Shown: piece by piece, positions 43,436 to 51,708 of the stretch
How positions within the stretch are numbered: position 1 is the first letter of the stretch
Layout of the letters: the number at the start of each line of letters is the position of its first letter
DNA from: Halobaculum magnesiiphilum
Lineage (GTDB): Archaea > Halobacteriota > Halobacteria > Halobacteriales > Haloferacaceae
Assembly (NCBI RefSeq): GCF_019823105.1
Contig: NZ_CP081959.1
Location: 62,001-126,000, forward strand
DNA: 64,000 nucleotides
Direction: 5' to 3'
Notes under the pieces: model-generated
The model's database searches: none
What the model was told of the DNA's origin: nothing
The model's input: only the letters and a program-made list of their open reading frames with translations
Made by a program: the position numbers and the translations under genes

Positions 43436-44136
43436 CAGTCCTCGACCCCCGGCTGCCCACCGGTCAGCTGGACGATCTGCCCCGTAACACCCGCGTTCGA
43501 AAGCAGGTGAACAACTTCGTCGACGACGGCCTCCGGTGCCGTCCACTCCGAGAAATCGGCGTCGGGCATCGCTTCGCGGTTCCCCGGGACATCGATGAGG
43601 AACGGAGCCACGGCGTTGACGCGGGCCTCGAGTTCGACATCGAGCGACTCAGTCAGCGTTCGAACCGCGCCCTTGCCGACGTCGTACGCGAGCGTCCCGC
43701 CGACGGGGGTTATGGCGCGGTCAGAGCTGAACAGAACGACTCCGCTGTGCTCGTCGAGGTGCTCCGCGAAGGCCTTAACGGTCAGGAACGCCGTCGTCGC
43801 GTGGCGATTCAACGCGGCCTGGAACGCATCGGCGTCGGTATCGCTGACGCCGCCCATCGAGAACCCACCAGCGAGGCCAACGATGTGATCGACCGATCCG
43901 TGGTCATCGACAACCGTCTCGGCGAAGGCGTCGACCGCCGCCTGATCGGTTAGATCGACCTGGTAGTACGATACTGCATCGGCGTGTTCAGCGCGGGTCG
44001 CTACTTCATCTCTCGCCGTTTCGGTGACGTAGGTACCGACGACGTCGGCGCCGCTCTCGATCAGCGAATCCGTCACGTACGGACCCATGTTACCGGTTGC
44101 GCCGGTCACGAGCACCGTCGAGTGTTGTAGTTCCAT
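43435..44136 (-). CDS. Short-chain dehydrogenase/reductase
   Basis: 233 residues: GATGNMG cofactor motif, LAGG strand, LFSSDRA serine strand, and YDVGK as the YxxxK pair. The C-terminal NREAMPDADFSEWTAPE segment parallels the SDR at 5869-6582, showing the two detoxification modules are related. First gene of the SDR-DoxX-CatE operon, divergent from the HxlR gene at 44199. Confidence 0.88.
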   Translation of the reverse strand: MELQHSTVLVTGATGNMGPYVTDSLIESGADVVGTYVTETARDEVATRAEHADAVSYYQVDLTDQAAVDAFAETVVDDHGSVDHIVGLAGGFSMGGVSDTDADAFQAALNRHATTAFLTVKAFAEHLDEHSGVVLFSSDRAITPVGGTLAYDVGKGAVRTLTESLDVELEARVNAVAPFLIDVPGNREAMPDADFSEWTAPEAVVDEVVHLLSNAGVTGQIVQLTGGQPGVED

Positions 44137-44161
44137 TACATTACCTAGTTTGCTCCCAAAC

Positions 44162-44170
44162 CTATATATA
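44162..44170. promoter_or_regulatory. TATA-like element between SDR and HxlR genes
   Basis: CTATATATA lies in the 62-base gap between divergent starts at 44136 and 44199, about 26 bases from each start codon, so it could serve both directions. Confidence 0.5.
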
Positions 44171-44198
44171 GCTCAGGCAACAATAGTGTAACCAAGTA

Positions 44199-44552
44199 AT
44201 GGCGACCCAACCACCCGAGGCTGACACGGACGAAGACACCGAGGTCGAACGGCGGAATGCGGACGTCTGCAACGTCGTCGGAGCGGTCGAGGAGATGGGA
44301 GCGAAGTGGAAGCTCATCGTCCTGAACGACCTGCGCGACGGTGAAAAGCGATTCAACGAACTCAAACGCTCGACGGGCGCCAGCTCCTACACGCTCTCGC
44401 GGGTGCTCGACGACTTAGCGGAGGAGGGGTTCATCGAGAACCGGAAGGAGTTCGAGTCGCCGGTGGCGAGTTACTACACGCTGACGGAGAAGGGAGATGC
44501 CCTCTGTCCCGTGTTCGAGTCGCTTGACGCTTGGGGTGAGGACTGGCTCTGA
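44199..44552 (+). CDS. HxlR-family winged-helix regulator
   Basis: 117 residues. CNVVGAVEEMGAKWKLIVLN supplies the sensing cysteine, EKRFNELKRSTGASSYTLSR the recognition helix, and CPVFESLDAW the C-terminus. Closely similar to the regulator at 3136-3489. Probably represses the divergent SDR-DoxX-CatE operon until an electrophile reacts with the cysteine; this is inferred from the family and position. Confidence 0.9.
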   Translation: MATQPPEADTDEDTEVERRNADVCNVVGAVEEMGAKWKLIVLNDLRDGEKRFNELKRSTGASSYTLSRVLDDLAEEGFIENRKEFESPVASYYTLTEKGDALCPVFESLDAWGEDWL

Positions 44553-44653
44553 ATGCTGTCAGACCGACGGTAGTCCGTCGGTGATGATCGGCCGCTCTGG
44601 GAACGCCGATAACCTCCGCTCTCTCTGTCTTCATCTCCGTGGCCCCTGAGGCG

Positions 44654-45358
44654 CTACTCTCGTGTTAGTCCCAGTACCTGTGCAGTCGGAAGTGACCAGC
44701 CGTAGATAAGTGCCGCAATTCGTGTGCCTACAACCATCGCTGCGCACACCGCTGCAGCGGTTCCGTTCGCCCCTCCGACAGCGACGATCATCCAGTATGC
44801 ACTCCCACCCAGTACCGCACAGCTGGCGTAGAAATCGTCGAGCAGGATAAATGGCGAGCGATCCAGCAGGATATCGGCCACAGCACCACCCCCGGCCGCG
44901 TTGATAGTCGCAATCGCGACGACGCCGAAGGCGGGGATGCCGGCCTGCGTTGCGACGATAGCACCTGTCGTTGTGAACGCGGCGAGCCCGATCGCATCCG
45001 AGAACTGTGTCACCGGATGCGTGTCGGCTGACTCGAGGGTGGCACTCACTCCAACCGCTAGTCCGACACCGAGCAATCCGAGGGCGATCTCGGTGGGTGT
45101 ACTGAGCGCGAGCGGAATCCGATTGACGAGGAGGTCCCGGGTCATCCCGCCTGCAAATGCCGTAGCGAGGCCGACCACCGCGACACCGAATAGATCGAAC
45201 TCCTCGCGGATTGCCTTGGTCGCCCCGACAAGGGCGAACGCGACGAGCCCAACCGTGTTCATTACGGCGAAGGGATCAACGAACAGGGCCTCGACGATCT
45301 CCTGCGTCACTGGTTCCAGACAGGATAACGAGTCTGATGAGTGCTTCGTCTCCACCAA
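44654..45358 (-). CDS. TRIC-type cation channel / UPF0126 membrane protein
   Basis: 234 residues with two repeats of three membrane helices. The family blocks VGLVAFALVGATKAIREEFDLFG, AFAGGMTRDLL, AFTTTGAIVATQAG and INAAGGGAVADILL are present, including the GG-containing kinked helices of TRIC channels. Predicted homotrimeric potassium-permeable channel. The N-terminal 20 residues are unusual and the true start could lie nearer the first helix. Confidence 0.85.
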   Translation of the reverse strand: MVETKHSSDSLSCLEPVTQEIVEALFVDPFAVMNTVGLVAFALVGATKAIREEFDLFGVAVVGLATAFAGGMTRDLLVNRIPLALSTPTEIALGLLGVGLAVGVSATLESADTHPVTQFSDAIGLAAFTTTGAIVATQAGIPAFGVVAIATINAAGGGAVADILLDRSPFILLDDFYASCAVLGGSAYWMIVAVGGANGTAAAVCAAMVVGTRIAALIYGWSLPTAQVLGLTRE

Positions 45359-45478
45359 CCATTTCGGGTTAGCTACTCCGTCACGCGCTACACGAGGGGC
45401 ATCAGATGTAGGATATTCTCCAACCCATCTACTTTCAGCAATCCCTCTAGACGTGACAAAGTCTCCACCGACGATGAT

Positions 45479-46405
45479 TCAGGTAGAAAACTCGCCCAGC
45501 ACGTTTTGGTGTGTTCGGATGGTCGGTGCGGTGACGTTCGCCACGTCCGCGGCCTCGGATTGCGTCAACCATCGCCCCTCTTCGCGACCAGCCTTGTAGA
45601 GGCAGGCCGCGGCGAACCCAGCCGGATGGACGCCCGTCGTGACGCCGCGCTCCTCGGCCTGCTCTGCGAGCGTTCGGGCCCGCTGTCGGATCTCGTCCGG
45701 ACACTCGAGGTCCGAAGCGAGACGCGGCACGAACATGCTGGGGGAGACGGGCTCGGCGGGGAGGCCCAGCTCTTCGTTCAGCGTCTTGTACGCGTTCGTG
45801 ACCCGTGATTCCGCGACGCGAGCCATCTCGCTGACGTCATCCACCAACCGCGAGAGGCCGTTGCACCGACATGCCCCGTAGATGCTGGCCGCGGCGATGG
45901 CCTCGATGGACCTGCCTCGAAGCAGATCCTCGTTCTGGGCGCTCCGGAAGAGCTGACACGCCTGGTCACGGACCGAATCGGAGAGTTCGAGCGCACTCGC
46001 CAACCGACGCACTTCGCCCAATCCGTGGGCGAGATTCCGTTCCGCTTTCGACCGCCAGCGCCCCCGGGTCTGCTCACGGCGCATCCGCGCGAGTCGCCGT
46101 CGCTTCTGCCCCGAGAGTTCGTTCCCCTTCGCGTCGGTACCGCGACCGATCTCCGTCGACAGGCCGCGATCGTGGCGAGCCGCCGTGAGTGGAGCACCCG
46201 TTCGCTCACGCCTCTCGTCGTCGTACGCCCGCCACTCCGGCCCGTGATCGATGCGCTGCTCGTCGATGACCAGCCCACAGTCCTCGCAGACCGTTTCGAC
46301 CGCGTTCGTCGTGACTCGGCCGTCGCACTCGGGACACTGGTTCGCACTCGATTCCGTTCGGACGTCTTCGTCGAAGCCAGTTTCGTAGATGTCTCTAGTT
46401 GCCAT
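45479..46405 (-). CDS. tfb: Transcription initiation factor TFB
   Basis: 308 residues. Zinc ribbon CPECDGRVTTNAVETVCEDCG (residues about 24-44), B-finger/linker with RHDRGLSTEIGRG, then two cyclin folds. It recruits RNA polymerase to TBP-bound promoters. Haloarchaea carry several TFBs, and extra copies are often plasmid-borne with gene-set specificity. The ATG at 46405 follows hairpin element 16, tying this factor to the backbone genes with the same leader. Confidence 0.92.
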   Translation of the reverse strand: MATRDIYETGFDEDVRTESSANQCPECDGRVTTNAVETVCEDCGLVIDEQRIDHGPEWRAYDDERRERTGAPLTAARHDRGLSTEIGRGTDAKGNELSGQKRRRLARMRREQTRGRWRSKAERNLAHGLGEVRRLASALELSDSVRDQACQLFRSAQNEDLLRGRSIEAIAAASIYGACRCNGLSRLVDDVSEMARVAESRVTNAYKTLNEELGLPAEPVSPSMFVPRLASDLECPDEIRQRARTLAEQAEERGVTTGVHPAGFAAACLYKAGREEGRWLTQSEAADVANVTAPTIRTHQNVLGEFST

Positions 46406-46440
46406 CGTTCTCACCGTGTTTCGGGAACCCGCCAGTTCAG

Positions 46441-46469
46441 CGCGCCCCTCACCCATTGAGGGGTAAATA
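46441..46469 (-). promoter_or_regulatory. Hairpin leader element 16 (TFB gene)
   Basis: Coding strand: ATTTACCCCTC, arms CCCCTC and GAGGGG (perfect 6 bp), loop AATGGGTG. It lies 36 bases before the start at 46405. Confidence 0.7.
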
Positions 46470-46684
46470 GACTCTCTGCCGGTTTGAACCGTCTATACCA
46501 GGAGTTACAGTGGTTGAATTACGTCGTTGAAGTACACTGAGTACTGGATGACGAACCCTATGATTGCCGAGGTCGACGTCTATAGGACCACTATTCGTCC
46601 TATAACGTCCGGAAATCGAATTAGGGGTGTCTGCAATATCATTTTCCGGTTGACTGTCCAATACAGTCGCAGTGACTGGTCCCT

Positions 46685-48031
46685 TCAGACGGCCGCAAGT
46701 TCGTCGTAGACTTGGCCGAAGTTATCGTATTGACCTGCTTCGTCTTGCCAGACCTCGTTGATTACTGAGTCGTCTTCTACTTCGTAGACTGCGAAGCCGC
46801 CATCAAAGAATCCACTGTAGTCATCATTTTGATCAGCGGTATCGAAGATGTAGTTTCCATCTCTTCTTCGTACATCCTCTATGACGCTTGCAAGATTCCA
46901 TACATCTTCAAAGTCTGCATCGTTACTGTTGTATTCGAGCAGTGTGCGGCTCAACTGCTCTGTCATCCCCGTCGTCATCGAATAATTGTGTTCAAGGTCT
47001 ACCTGTTTGTTTCTAGGAGTAGGACCAGAAGCTATATTTCTGACCGTGTTTGCAGCAATCTCTTTTGCTTCCATGAAATCTGATGCTTGGCCGCTCATAC
47101 GTCGATCAGTATGGAATAGTAGCGGGTGGTAGCGACTTTCTCCGCTTGGTCCTTCTCCCTGTATAACGCTCCATTCTTCGATTGGTGCGTGCATCTGTCG
47201 GGAGTCTTCTCCGTTACCTTCATCGGTATCAAAGTTGAAGTTCCTGAGAGTATCATCGTCTGGAGAATATAGAAGACCTGTCGGGTCGTTTATATCCTCT
47301 CTAGTACGGCTACCCATCGTTGTAGCCCAGGCAAGTACATCGAAGTCATGATGTCTCTTGTAGGCTTCTCTTATTACCGCTGCAGTTTCCTCTACTGTAT
47401 CTGGTGTTCTGTTTGCTTGTTCCCATGTGATTGCTACGGCAAGATTATGTCCGTAGTCAAGTGAGTCTGCGACTGTTTCCGCATTCAACCATCCTTCTGC
47501 ATCGTACTGTGTCGGTGCGTCCAAATCATGTTGGGCGAAGAAACCTCCAGTCTTCGCGTCTGTAAATAAATCTTCGTCGACATAGGCCTGTACCATCTGC
47601 TCCATAGGGTTTTCCGGGTTGTCATTAGCCATTAGGTCGAATGTGGCATCTCGGAACAGTTTCAAGCCTTCAAAGTCGATAGATTGGTTGTCTACATCTC
47701 TGCTTGTAGAATATTCGAATGCAGGATGATTCTGGACGACTCCTCCTACGCTTTCCTCAGCGTACTGTCCCAGTCGGCTACGGATCTCATTATTCCGGCC
47801 AGGAACCATGTCCCAGCGATAATTGGCCGGTCTGTCGACTTCTGAGTCGTCTGCGGTTTCCTCTGCAGTCGTCGTTTCGTCGGCCTGTGACGCTGTCTCT
47901 GTGGCGGTGTCAGTTGCTGTGCCGGTTGGTGAACCTGTTTTAGTCCCATCTTCTGCGTTGTTCGAACAGCCTGCCAGCGTCGCTGTCACCCCGACAGCGA
48001 GCCCGGTCCGAAGGAAGGTCCGCCGTCTCAT
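46685..48031 (-). CDS. Tat-exported lipoprotein of unknown function
   Basis: 448 residues. MRRRTFLRTGLAVGVTATLA is a Tat signal with a lipobox ending LAGC, so the mature protein is anchored outside the membrane. A Thr/Glu/Asp-rich linker of about 45 residues follows, typical of haloarchaeal surface proteins. The folded domain has no recognised family (WDMVPGRNNEIRSRLGQYAE, HHDFDVLAWATTMGSRTRED). The gene is AT-richer than its neighbours and may be transferred cargo. Confidence 0.72.
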   Translation of the reverse strand: MRRRTFLRTGLAVGVTATLAGCSNNAEDGTKTGSPTGTATDTATETASQADETTTAEETADDSEVDRPANYRWDMVPGRNNEIRSRLGQYAEESVGGVVQNHPAFEYSTSRDVDNQSIDFEGLKLFRDATFDLMANDNPENPMEQMVQAYVDEDLFTDAKTGGFFAQHDLDAPTQYDAEGWLNAETVADSLDYGHNLAVAITWEQANRTPDTVEETAAVIREAYKRHHDFDVLAWATTMGSRTREDINDPTGLLYSPDDDTLRNFNFDTDEGNGEDSRQMHAPIEEWSVIQGEGPSGESRYHPLLFHTDRRMSGQASDFMEAKEIAANTVRNIASGPTPRNKQVDLEHNYSMTTGMTEQLSRTLLEYNSNDADFEDVWNLASVIEDVRRRDGNYIFDTADQNDDYSGFFDGGFAVYEVEDDSVINEVWQDEAGQYDNFGQVYDELAAV

Positions 48032-48326
48032 CAGTTATAGCACAATTAGAATTCACCTCCAATAGAACTACTGAAACAGACAGTCACTCCCAAGATGCCT
48101 GCGATAGGCCGCTGATTAGATTACGTTGCAGAGAGCGTTAGTTCACGGTCCAGTGGTTTGCAACAGTCCAGGTATTCATCCAGTGGTTCATTCCTATCGA
48201 CTCAGGTGTGGATATCTCCACTCTCGCTCTTCGCGTCCTCACGGATGTTCTGGAGAACTTGCTGTTTATCCCTTGATTCCGGATCAGAGGTTTTGACCTT
48301 CATACCTATCAGTAATACCAGCTCTA
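48032..48326. other. Gap with no recognised feature
   Basis: 295 bases between the lipoprotein start and the small zinc protein stop. I see no gene, clear repeat or RNA here. Confidence 0.4.
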
Positions 48327-48539
48327 TTATTTTGTGCATCGGTGCTGTTGAATCCGCTCTGGCAGTCCGACTTTTCCACAGACGGGACACTCTCGCAGCG
48401 GTGTCGGCGGCAGGTCGTTCCAAGCGTCTAGTGCGGCATCGAGCTGTGCTTCCACGATTGGTGAGTCGGTCGTGCGGTGGGCTTCGCGGAGGTGAATGCG
48501 AAGCCGTTCACGGGCCGTGAGTGTCGTGTCATCGGTCAT
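48327..48539 (-). CDS. Small zinc-finger protein, stand-alone form of an HNH-fused domain
   Basis: 70 residues: helical N-terminus (LTARERLRIHLREAHRTT) and a C-terminal C2H2-like zinc site LPPTPLRECPVCGKVGLPER followed by IQQHRC. The same domain forms the C-terminus of the HNH protein at 20709-21791. Here it is separate and sits directly downstream of another HNH gene, so the two proteins probably act together. Start at 48539 follows hairpin element 17. Confidence 0.72.
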   Translation of the reverse strand: MTDDTTLTARERLRIHLREAHRTTDSPIVEAQLDAALDAWNDLPPTPLRECPVCGKVGLPERIQQHRCTK

Positions 48540-48557
48540 AGTAGGACGGGAAGGTGG

Positions 48558-48591
48558 TGCCCCCGCTACCCATCGCTGGGGGCGATAAGCA
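48558..48591 (-). promoter_or_regulatory. Hairpin leader element 17
   Basis: Coding strand: TTATCG, arms GCCCCC and GGGGGC (perfect 6 bp), loop AGCGATGGGTAGC. The loop has GGGTA instead of GGGTG. Nineteen bases before the start at 48539. Confidence 0.7.
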
Positions 48592-48604
48592 CCACCGGAC
48601 GCGG

Positions 48605-49738
48605 TTAGCGAATATCCGGCTGGAGCGGGGCGAACTCCTCCCACATCGTATGGTGGCGCTGACAGAGCGTGACCAGGTTCTCAAGCCGATTCGCCCGTTC
48701 GTAGTCGAGGACGCCGTCGGCATCGATGAATACGCCAAGCGGCGTAATGTGGTGGACGTTCAGGTCACGGTCCCAGCGTTCCTGGTGGGTCTCGCGGCCG
48801 ATCGGACAGCCCGGCATCTGGCACTCGAAGCCGTCCCGTTCCAGCGCACGCTTGCGCTGTCTGTACCAGTTCGGTCCGTACGAAATGTCTCCGTAGCCGC
48901 CCTTCCAAAGTGGATGCTCTGGGCCGCTTGGCCGGCCGGGATACTCGAACCCGGCCGCTTCGATGGCGTCTTGCCAGGTCCCATACCGGCGGGCATAGGA
49001 TCCAACTGAGTAGCGACCAGAGTCACGCATCTCGATAGTTGATGGGACGTGGCCTAGCTCATCGACTAAGCGCTCGATCTCCCGATGGAGCTGTTCTTCA
49101 CTGACACTCCATTGTTTGTGGGGTTCGAACCCTGCACGGCGCAACGCACGATTCCAGCGGCCGAAGCATCGCTGGGCGACTTTCACCGACCACGCTCCGT
49201 GCTGTTCCATTTCTTGGGCCTTCGGTGGTCGTCCGAGTTCTGCGGCGAGGTTCTGAATCTCCTCGATGACATCCTCCTTTGTGGCGGTCCGCTGTGTGGT
49301 CGTCTCTAAGTTGGCTTCTCTGAGGCCCTCGTTCCACGACCCGAAATGAGTCTGGACTGCGTTGGCCGAGACACGCCCCAATTCTCGCCACTCATTTCGT
49401 GAGGGTGAATGGCCGATCTGGCTGGCGACTCGTTGTAGCTCCTCAATGATCTCTGCGTCGCTATATCCGTTTGTTCGAGGTTCAAGTCCGGCAGCTTCCA
49501 ATCCCTCGTCCCAGCTCCCAAACGTTGAGCGCACTGCGCCTTTTGTGAATTCAGTATCTTCTTCGATCTCCGATTGCTTTGGAACTCGCCCCTTCTCTTC
49601 GGCTAGTCGCTGCAGTTCGTCGATGATCGTTTCAGTAGGTATCGATACCTGATGAGAACGCATATGGCCGGCAATCTCGACGTTCGTTTCGAACGATTCC
49701 CCGCAGATGTCGCACGTGTAGTCTCCTTCGACTTTCAT
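48605..49738 (-). CDS. C2H2 zinc-finger/homing-repeat/HNH endonuclease-like protein
   Basis: 377 residues and the most complete of three paralogues. C2H2 finger CDICGESFETNVEIAGHMRSH (residues about 8-28), four homing-associated repeats of about 55 residues, then an HNH domain with CQMPGCPIGRETHQERW, VHHITPLGVF and LCQRHHTMW. Both HNH metal-site His and zinc-site Cys residues are present, so it could cleave DNA. Start at 49738 chosen next to the finger and hairpin element 18. The small zinc protein at 48327 lies just downstream. Confidence 0.82.
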   Translation of the reverse strand: MKVEGDYTCDICGESFETNVEIAGHMRSHQVSIPTETIIDELQRLAEEKGRVPKQSEIEEDTEFTKGAVRSTFGSWDEGLEAAGLEPRTNGYSDAEIIEELQRVASQIGHSPSRNEWRELGRVSANAVQTHFGSWNEGLREANLETTTQRTATKEDVIEEIQNLAAELGRPPKAQEMEQHGAWSVKVAQRCFGRWNRALRRAGFEPHKQWSVSEEQLHREIERLVDELGHVPSTIEMRDSGRYSVGSYARRYGTWQDAIEAAGFEYPGRPSGPEHPLWKGGYGDISYGPNWYRQRKRALERDGFECQMPGCPIGRETHQERWDRDLNVHHITPLGVFIDADGVLDYERANRLENLVTLCQRHHTMWEEFAPLQPDIR

Positions 49739-49758
49739 GCGTAGCTCCGAGCGTGGGC

Positions 49759-49790
49759 ACGCCCGCACCCCTCGTGGGGTGGGACAAACA
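49759..49790 (-). promoter_or_regulatory. Hairpin leader element 18
   Basis: Coding strand: TTTGTCCCACCCC, with GGGG and a further GGGCGTG returning; loop ACGAGGGGTGC. Twenty-one bases before the start at 49738. Confidence 0.6.
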
Positions 49791-49924
49791 CGCCCGGTCG
49801 CGCACCGTTTCCCCCGGTTTCAGGGATAAATCTCAGACCGACACCTGAGGTCGTGGCTGCGCGCGCAGCGAAGCGAGCACGGAGCGGAGGGTGGGGCGGT
49901 GGGGCTTGGGTCGGTCCGGCACAC

Positions 49925-49936
49925 AATAAAAAAGAA
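49925..49936 (-). terminator. T-rich terminator after the OB-fold gene
   Basis: On the minus strand CTTTTTTATTG follows the stop at 49952 within 16-27 bases. A T-run after a gene is the usual archaeal termination signal. Confidence 0.55.
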
Positions 49937-49951
49937 GGCTGCGCCGACTGG

Positions 49952-50878
49952 TTACTCGTCCCACCAGCGGCCGCGCTCCGGGAAATGAAGGGTCGACCAG
50001 CCAGTGACGGCTAGTGAGACGCGTCCTTCGTACCAATTTCTCGCCGCTCCGTGGATGCGCACCTGTTCGCCTTCCCTGATCCAGGGGGCATTCGACTTCT
50101 CCCAGATCGTCACTTTCGTTTTCCCACTGTCGTCCGCGATGAGTCCAACTTGAGCGATGGCTGGCGAATCACTATCCCAGAGCACTTCGATCCGACCTTC
50201 GATGCTCACCTCTTTGCGATCGACGTCCTCGAGAGCGTCGATGGGCACGGTGCCCCCCGGGGCCGTCTGCAACTCCTCGAACACCCGCACGACCGCACTC
50301 GTCATGTCCGTGCCGTCGACGACCGCTTCGGCCAGGCGTCGACTGATCGCCGCACGCGACCAGCCATCCAACCGCGTCGCGAGTCGGTCTGCCTCCGTGT
50401 TCACCGTCGCCAGTTGATCCTGGGAGAGCTCCGCTCGGGGATCCTCTCGTTCGGGGTCGGCCATCGGGTCCACGCTTGCGGCCCGCTTCTGGAACTCCCG
50501 CCGGCGCTTCGTGCTCCCTTGCGCGGCGACCTCCCGCGTGCGCTGCTCGCGACCGTCCTGCGTTCCCAGCTCGGCCTGGGCACTGATGCGCTCCAGTTCG
50601 GCTTCCCGCGCCCGAATGCGCTCCTCCTGTTCGAGGGTGACACCGTGAATCCGGTCTTCGCTCGTGTCCGCGATCCCGTCCGGATGGTTCGCATCCACCT
50701 TCGCCTGCGTCTCCTGCTCGACCGCGGCCTCGAACTCCGGCGTCTCGTCGACGACCGGGAAGCCATCTTCATCGACCGCCTGACCGCCCGCTTTCTCGAA
50801 TGCCTGTTCATCGACCGTAACGACCTTGCGACTCGCTCTCGCTCGCGCCTTCGCGAGCGCACTACCGGGCGCGAGCAA
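49952..50878 (-). CDS. OB-fold single-strand-DNA-binding-like protein
   Basis: 308 residues if a TTG at 50878 is the start; no ATG or GTG offers a better one, so the N-terminus is uncertain. The N-terminal half is acidic and coiled (TLEQEERIRAREAELERISAQ). The C-terminal third is an OB fold of RPA/SSB type: VSIEGRIEVLWDSDSPAIAQVG, KVTIWEKSNAPWIREGEQVRI, HGAARNWYEGRVSLAV. Predicted to bind single-stranded DNA during plasmid replication or transfer. Downstream of the 56-residue gene and Doc toxin. Confidence 0.7.
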   Translation of the reverse strand: MLAPGSALAKARARASRKVVTVDEQAFEKAGGQAVDEDGFPVVDETPEFEAAVEQETQAKVDANHPDGIADTSEDRIHGVTLEQEERIRAREAELERISAQAELGTQDGREQRTREVAAQGSTKRRREFQKRAASVDPMADPEREDPRAELSQDQLATVNTEADRLATRLDGWSRAAISRRLAEAVVDGTDMTSAVVRVFEELQTAPGGTVPIDALEDVDRKEVSIEGRIEVLWDSDSPAIAQVGLIADDSGKTKVTIWEKSNAPWIREGEQVRIHGAARNWYEGRVSLAVTGWSTLHFPERGRWWDE

Positions 50879-50965
50879 GAGCGCGCCTGCATGACGAATG
50901 AGTTAGTTTCCGATCACTGATCGCCAGTCACGGACGATGCCGCATTTGAAAGGACGGAAAGGTAG

Positions 50966-51136
50966 TTACTCGTCTTCGAGGGCTGCGTAGATCTCCGCGT
51001 GACGGCGTCCATCGAGCTTCCCCATCGAGAGAGCGATCGCGTGACGTTCGGCGTCGCTCTCGGCCGCCTGATACCGCTCGTACAGCTGGCGGACCTCGTC
51101 GTCGACCGCCGTCGAGGAATCGGTGCTAGACGCCAT
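50966..51136 (-). CDS. 56-residue protein
   Basis: Short gene with an ATG at 51136 and TAA at 50966. MASSTDSSTAVDDEVRQLYE continues as an acidic helical peptide (RYQAAESDAERHAIALSMG) ending in AALEDE. Composition matches haloarchaeal proteins and the frame ends 33 bases from the Doc gene stop, so it may be co-transcribed. No family recognised. Confidence 0.5.
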   Translation of the reverse strand: MASSTDSSTAVDDEVRQLYERYQAAESDAERHAIALSMGKLDGRRHAEIYAALEDE

Positions 51137-51169
51137 TGCTCTGCTGAAGATACTCAGTGTGACCCTTTA

Positions 51170-51583
51170 TCAGTTGCGACGGGCGCATGCGCGGAAGTAG
51201 ATGACCGCAGTGTCCGTGTCGACCGCAGCTTCGTCGGTCGCAAACCGGTGCAAGAGCGCGCGAATTTCATCACCGTAGTCAAATGTGTACCCGTTCATCA
51301 TATAGAAGACGACGACTGTTCGGAGCGCTGTTCGCTTGTTCCCGTCGACGAATGGATGCTCCGCCACGAGAAGCCGCATCAGATGGACTGCTTTGTGGTG
51401 AATTGTCTCGGGTACTTCGCCGAAGTACCCCTCCGAGATGTACTGCAGCGCGGATGCAATCGCGTCTTCTGACCGAACGCCTGGCTCTGTAGTGTCGCCT
51501 TCTGCCACGATTTGTTCGTGGAGATCTAGAATGAGTTCGGCAGAAGGATACGCGAGATCGTCGGTCACGTTTCCGACGTTCAC
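51170..51583 (-). CDS. doc: Doc/Fic-type death-on-curing toxin
   Basis: 137 residues. The Fic/Doc active site is HPFVDGNKRTALRTVVVF (around residues 75-92), with the H, DGN and KR needed for kinase-like inactivation of EF-Tu by Doc. No Phd antitoxin is recognised in the usual upstream position; the 98-residue acidic gene at 51709 is the nearest candidate partner. Length is typical of Doc proteins. Confidence 0.85.
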   Translation of the reverse strand: MNVGNVTDDLAYPSAELILDLHEQIVAEGDTTEPGVRSEDAIASALQYISEGYFGEVPETIHHKAVHLMRLLVAEHPFVDGNKRTALRTVVVFYMMNGYTFDYGDEIRALLHRFATDEAAVDTDTAVIYFRACARRN

Positions 51584-51708
51584 ACGTCACCCGTTAATCG
51601 TTTCTCTACCGTCGGGATCAGACCACGATATAGATAGCGTGGAGTGTCCCAGTCATCGGGTATCTCCGTCAGTGGTGTCGACGGTCATCGCGTCGCCGTC
51701 GTCGATGT

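Noticed and set aside
49120-49140. GGTTCGAACCC resembling a tRNA T-loop
   Set aside because: It lies inside the HNH coding sequence and no acceptor or anticodon stem surrounds it. No tRNA gene was found anywhere in the window.
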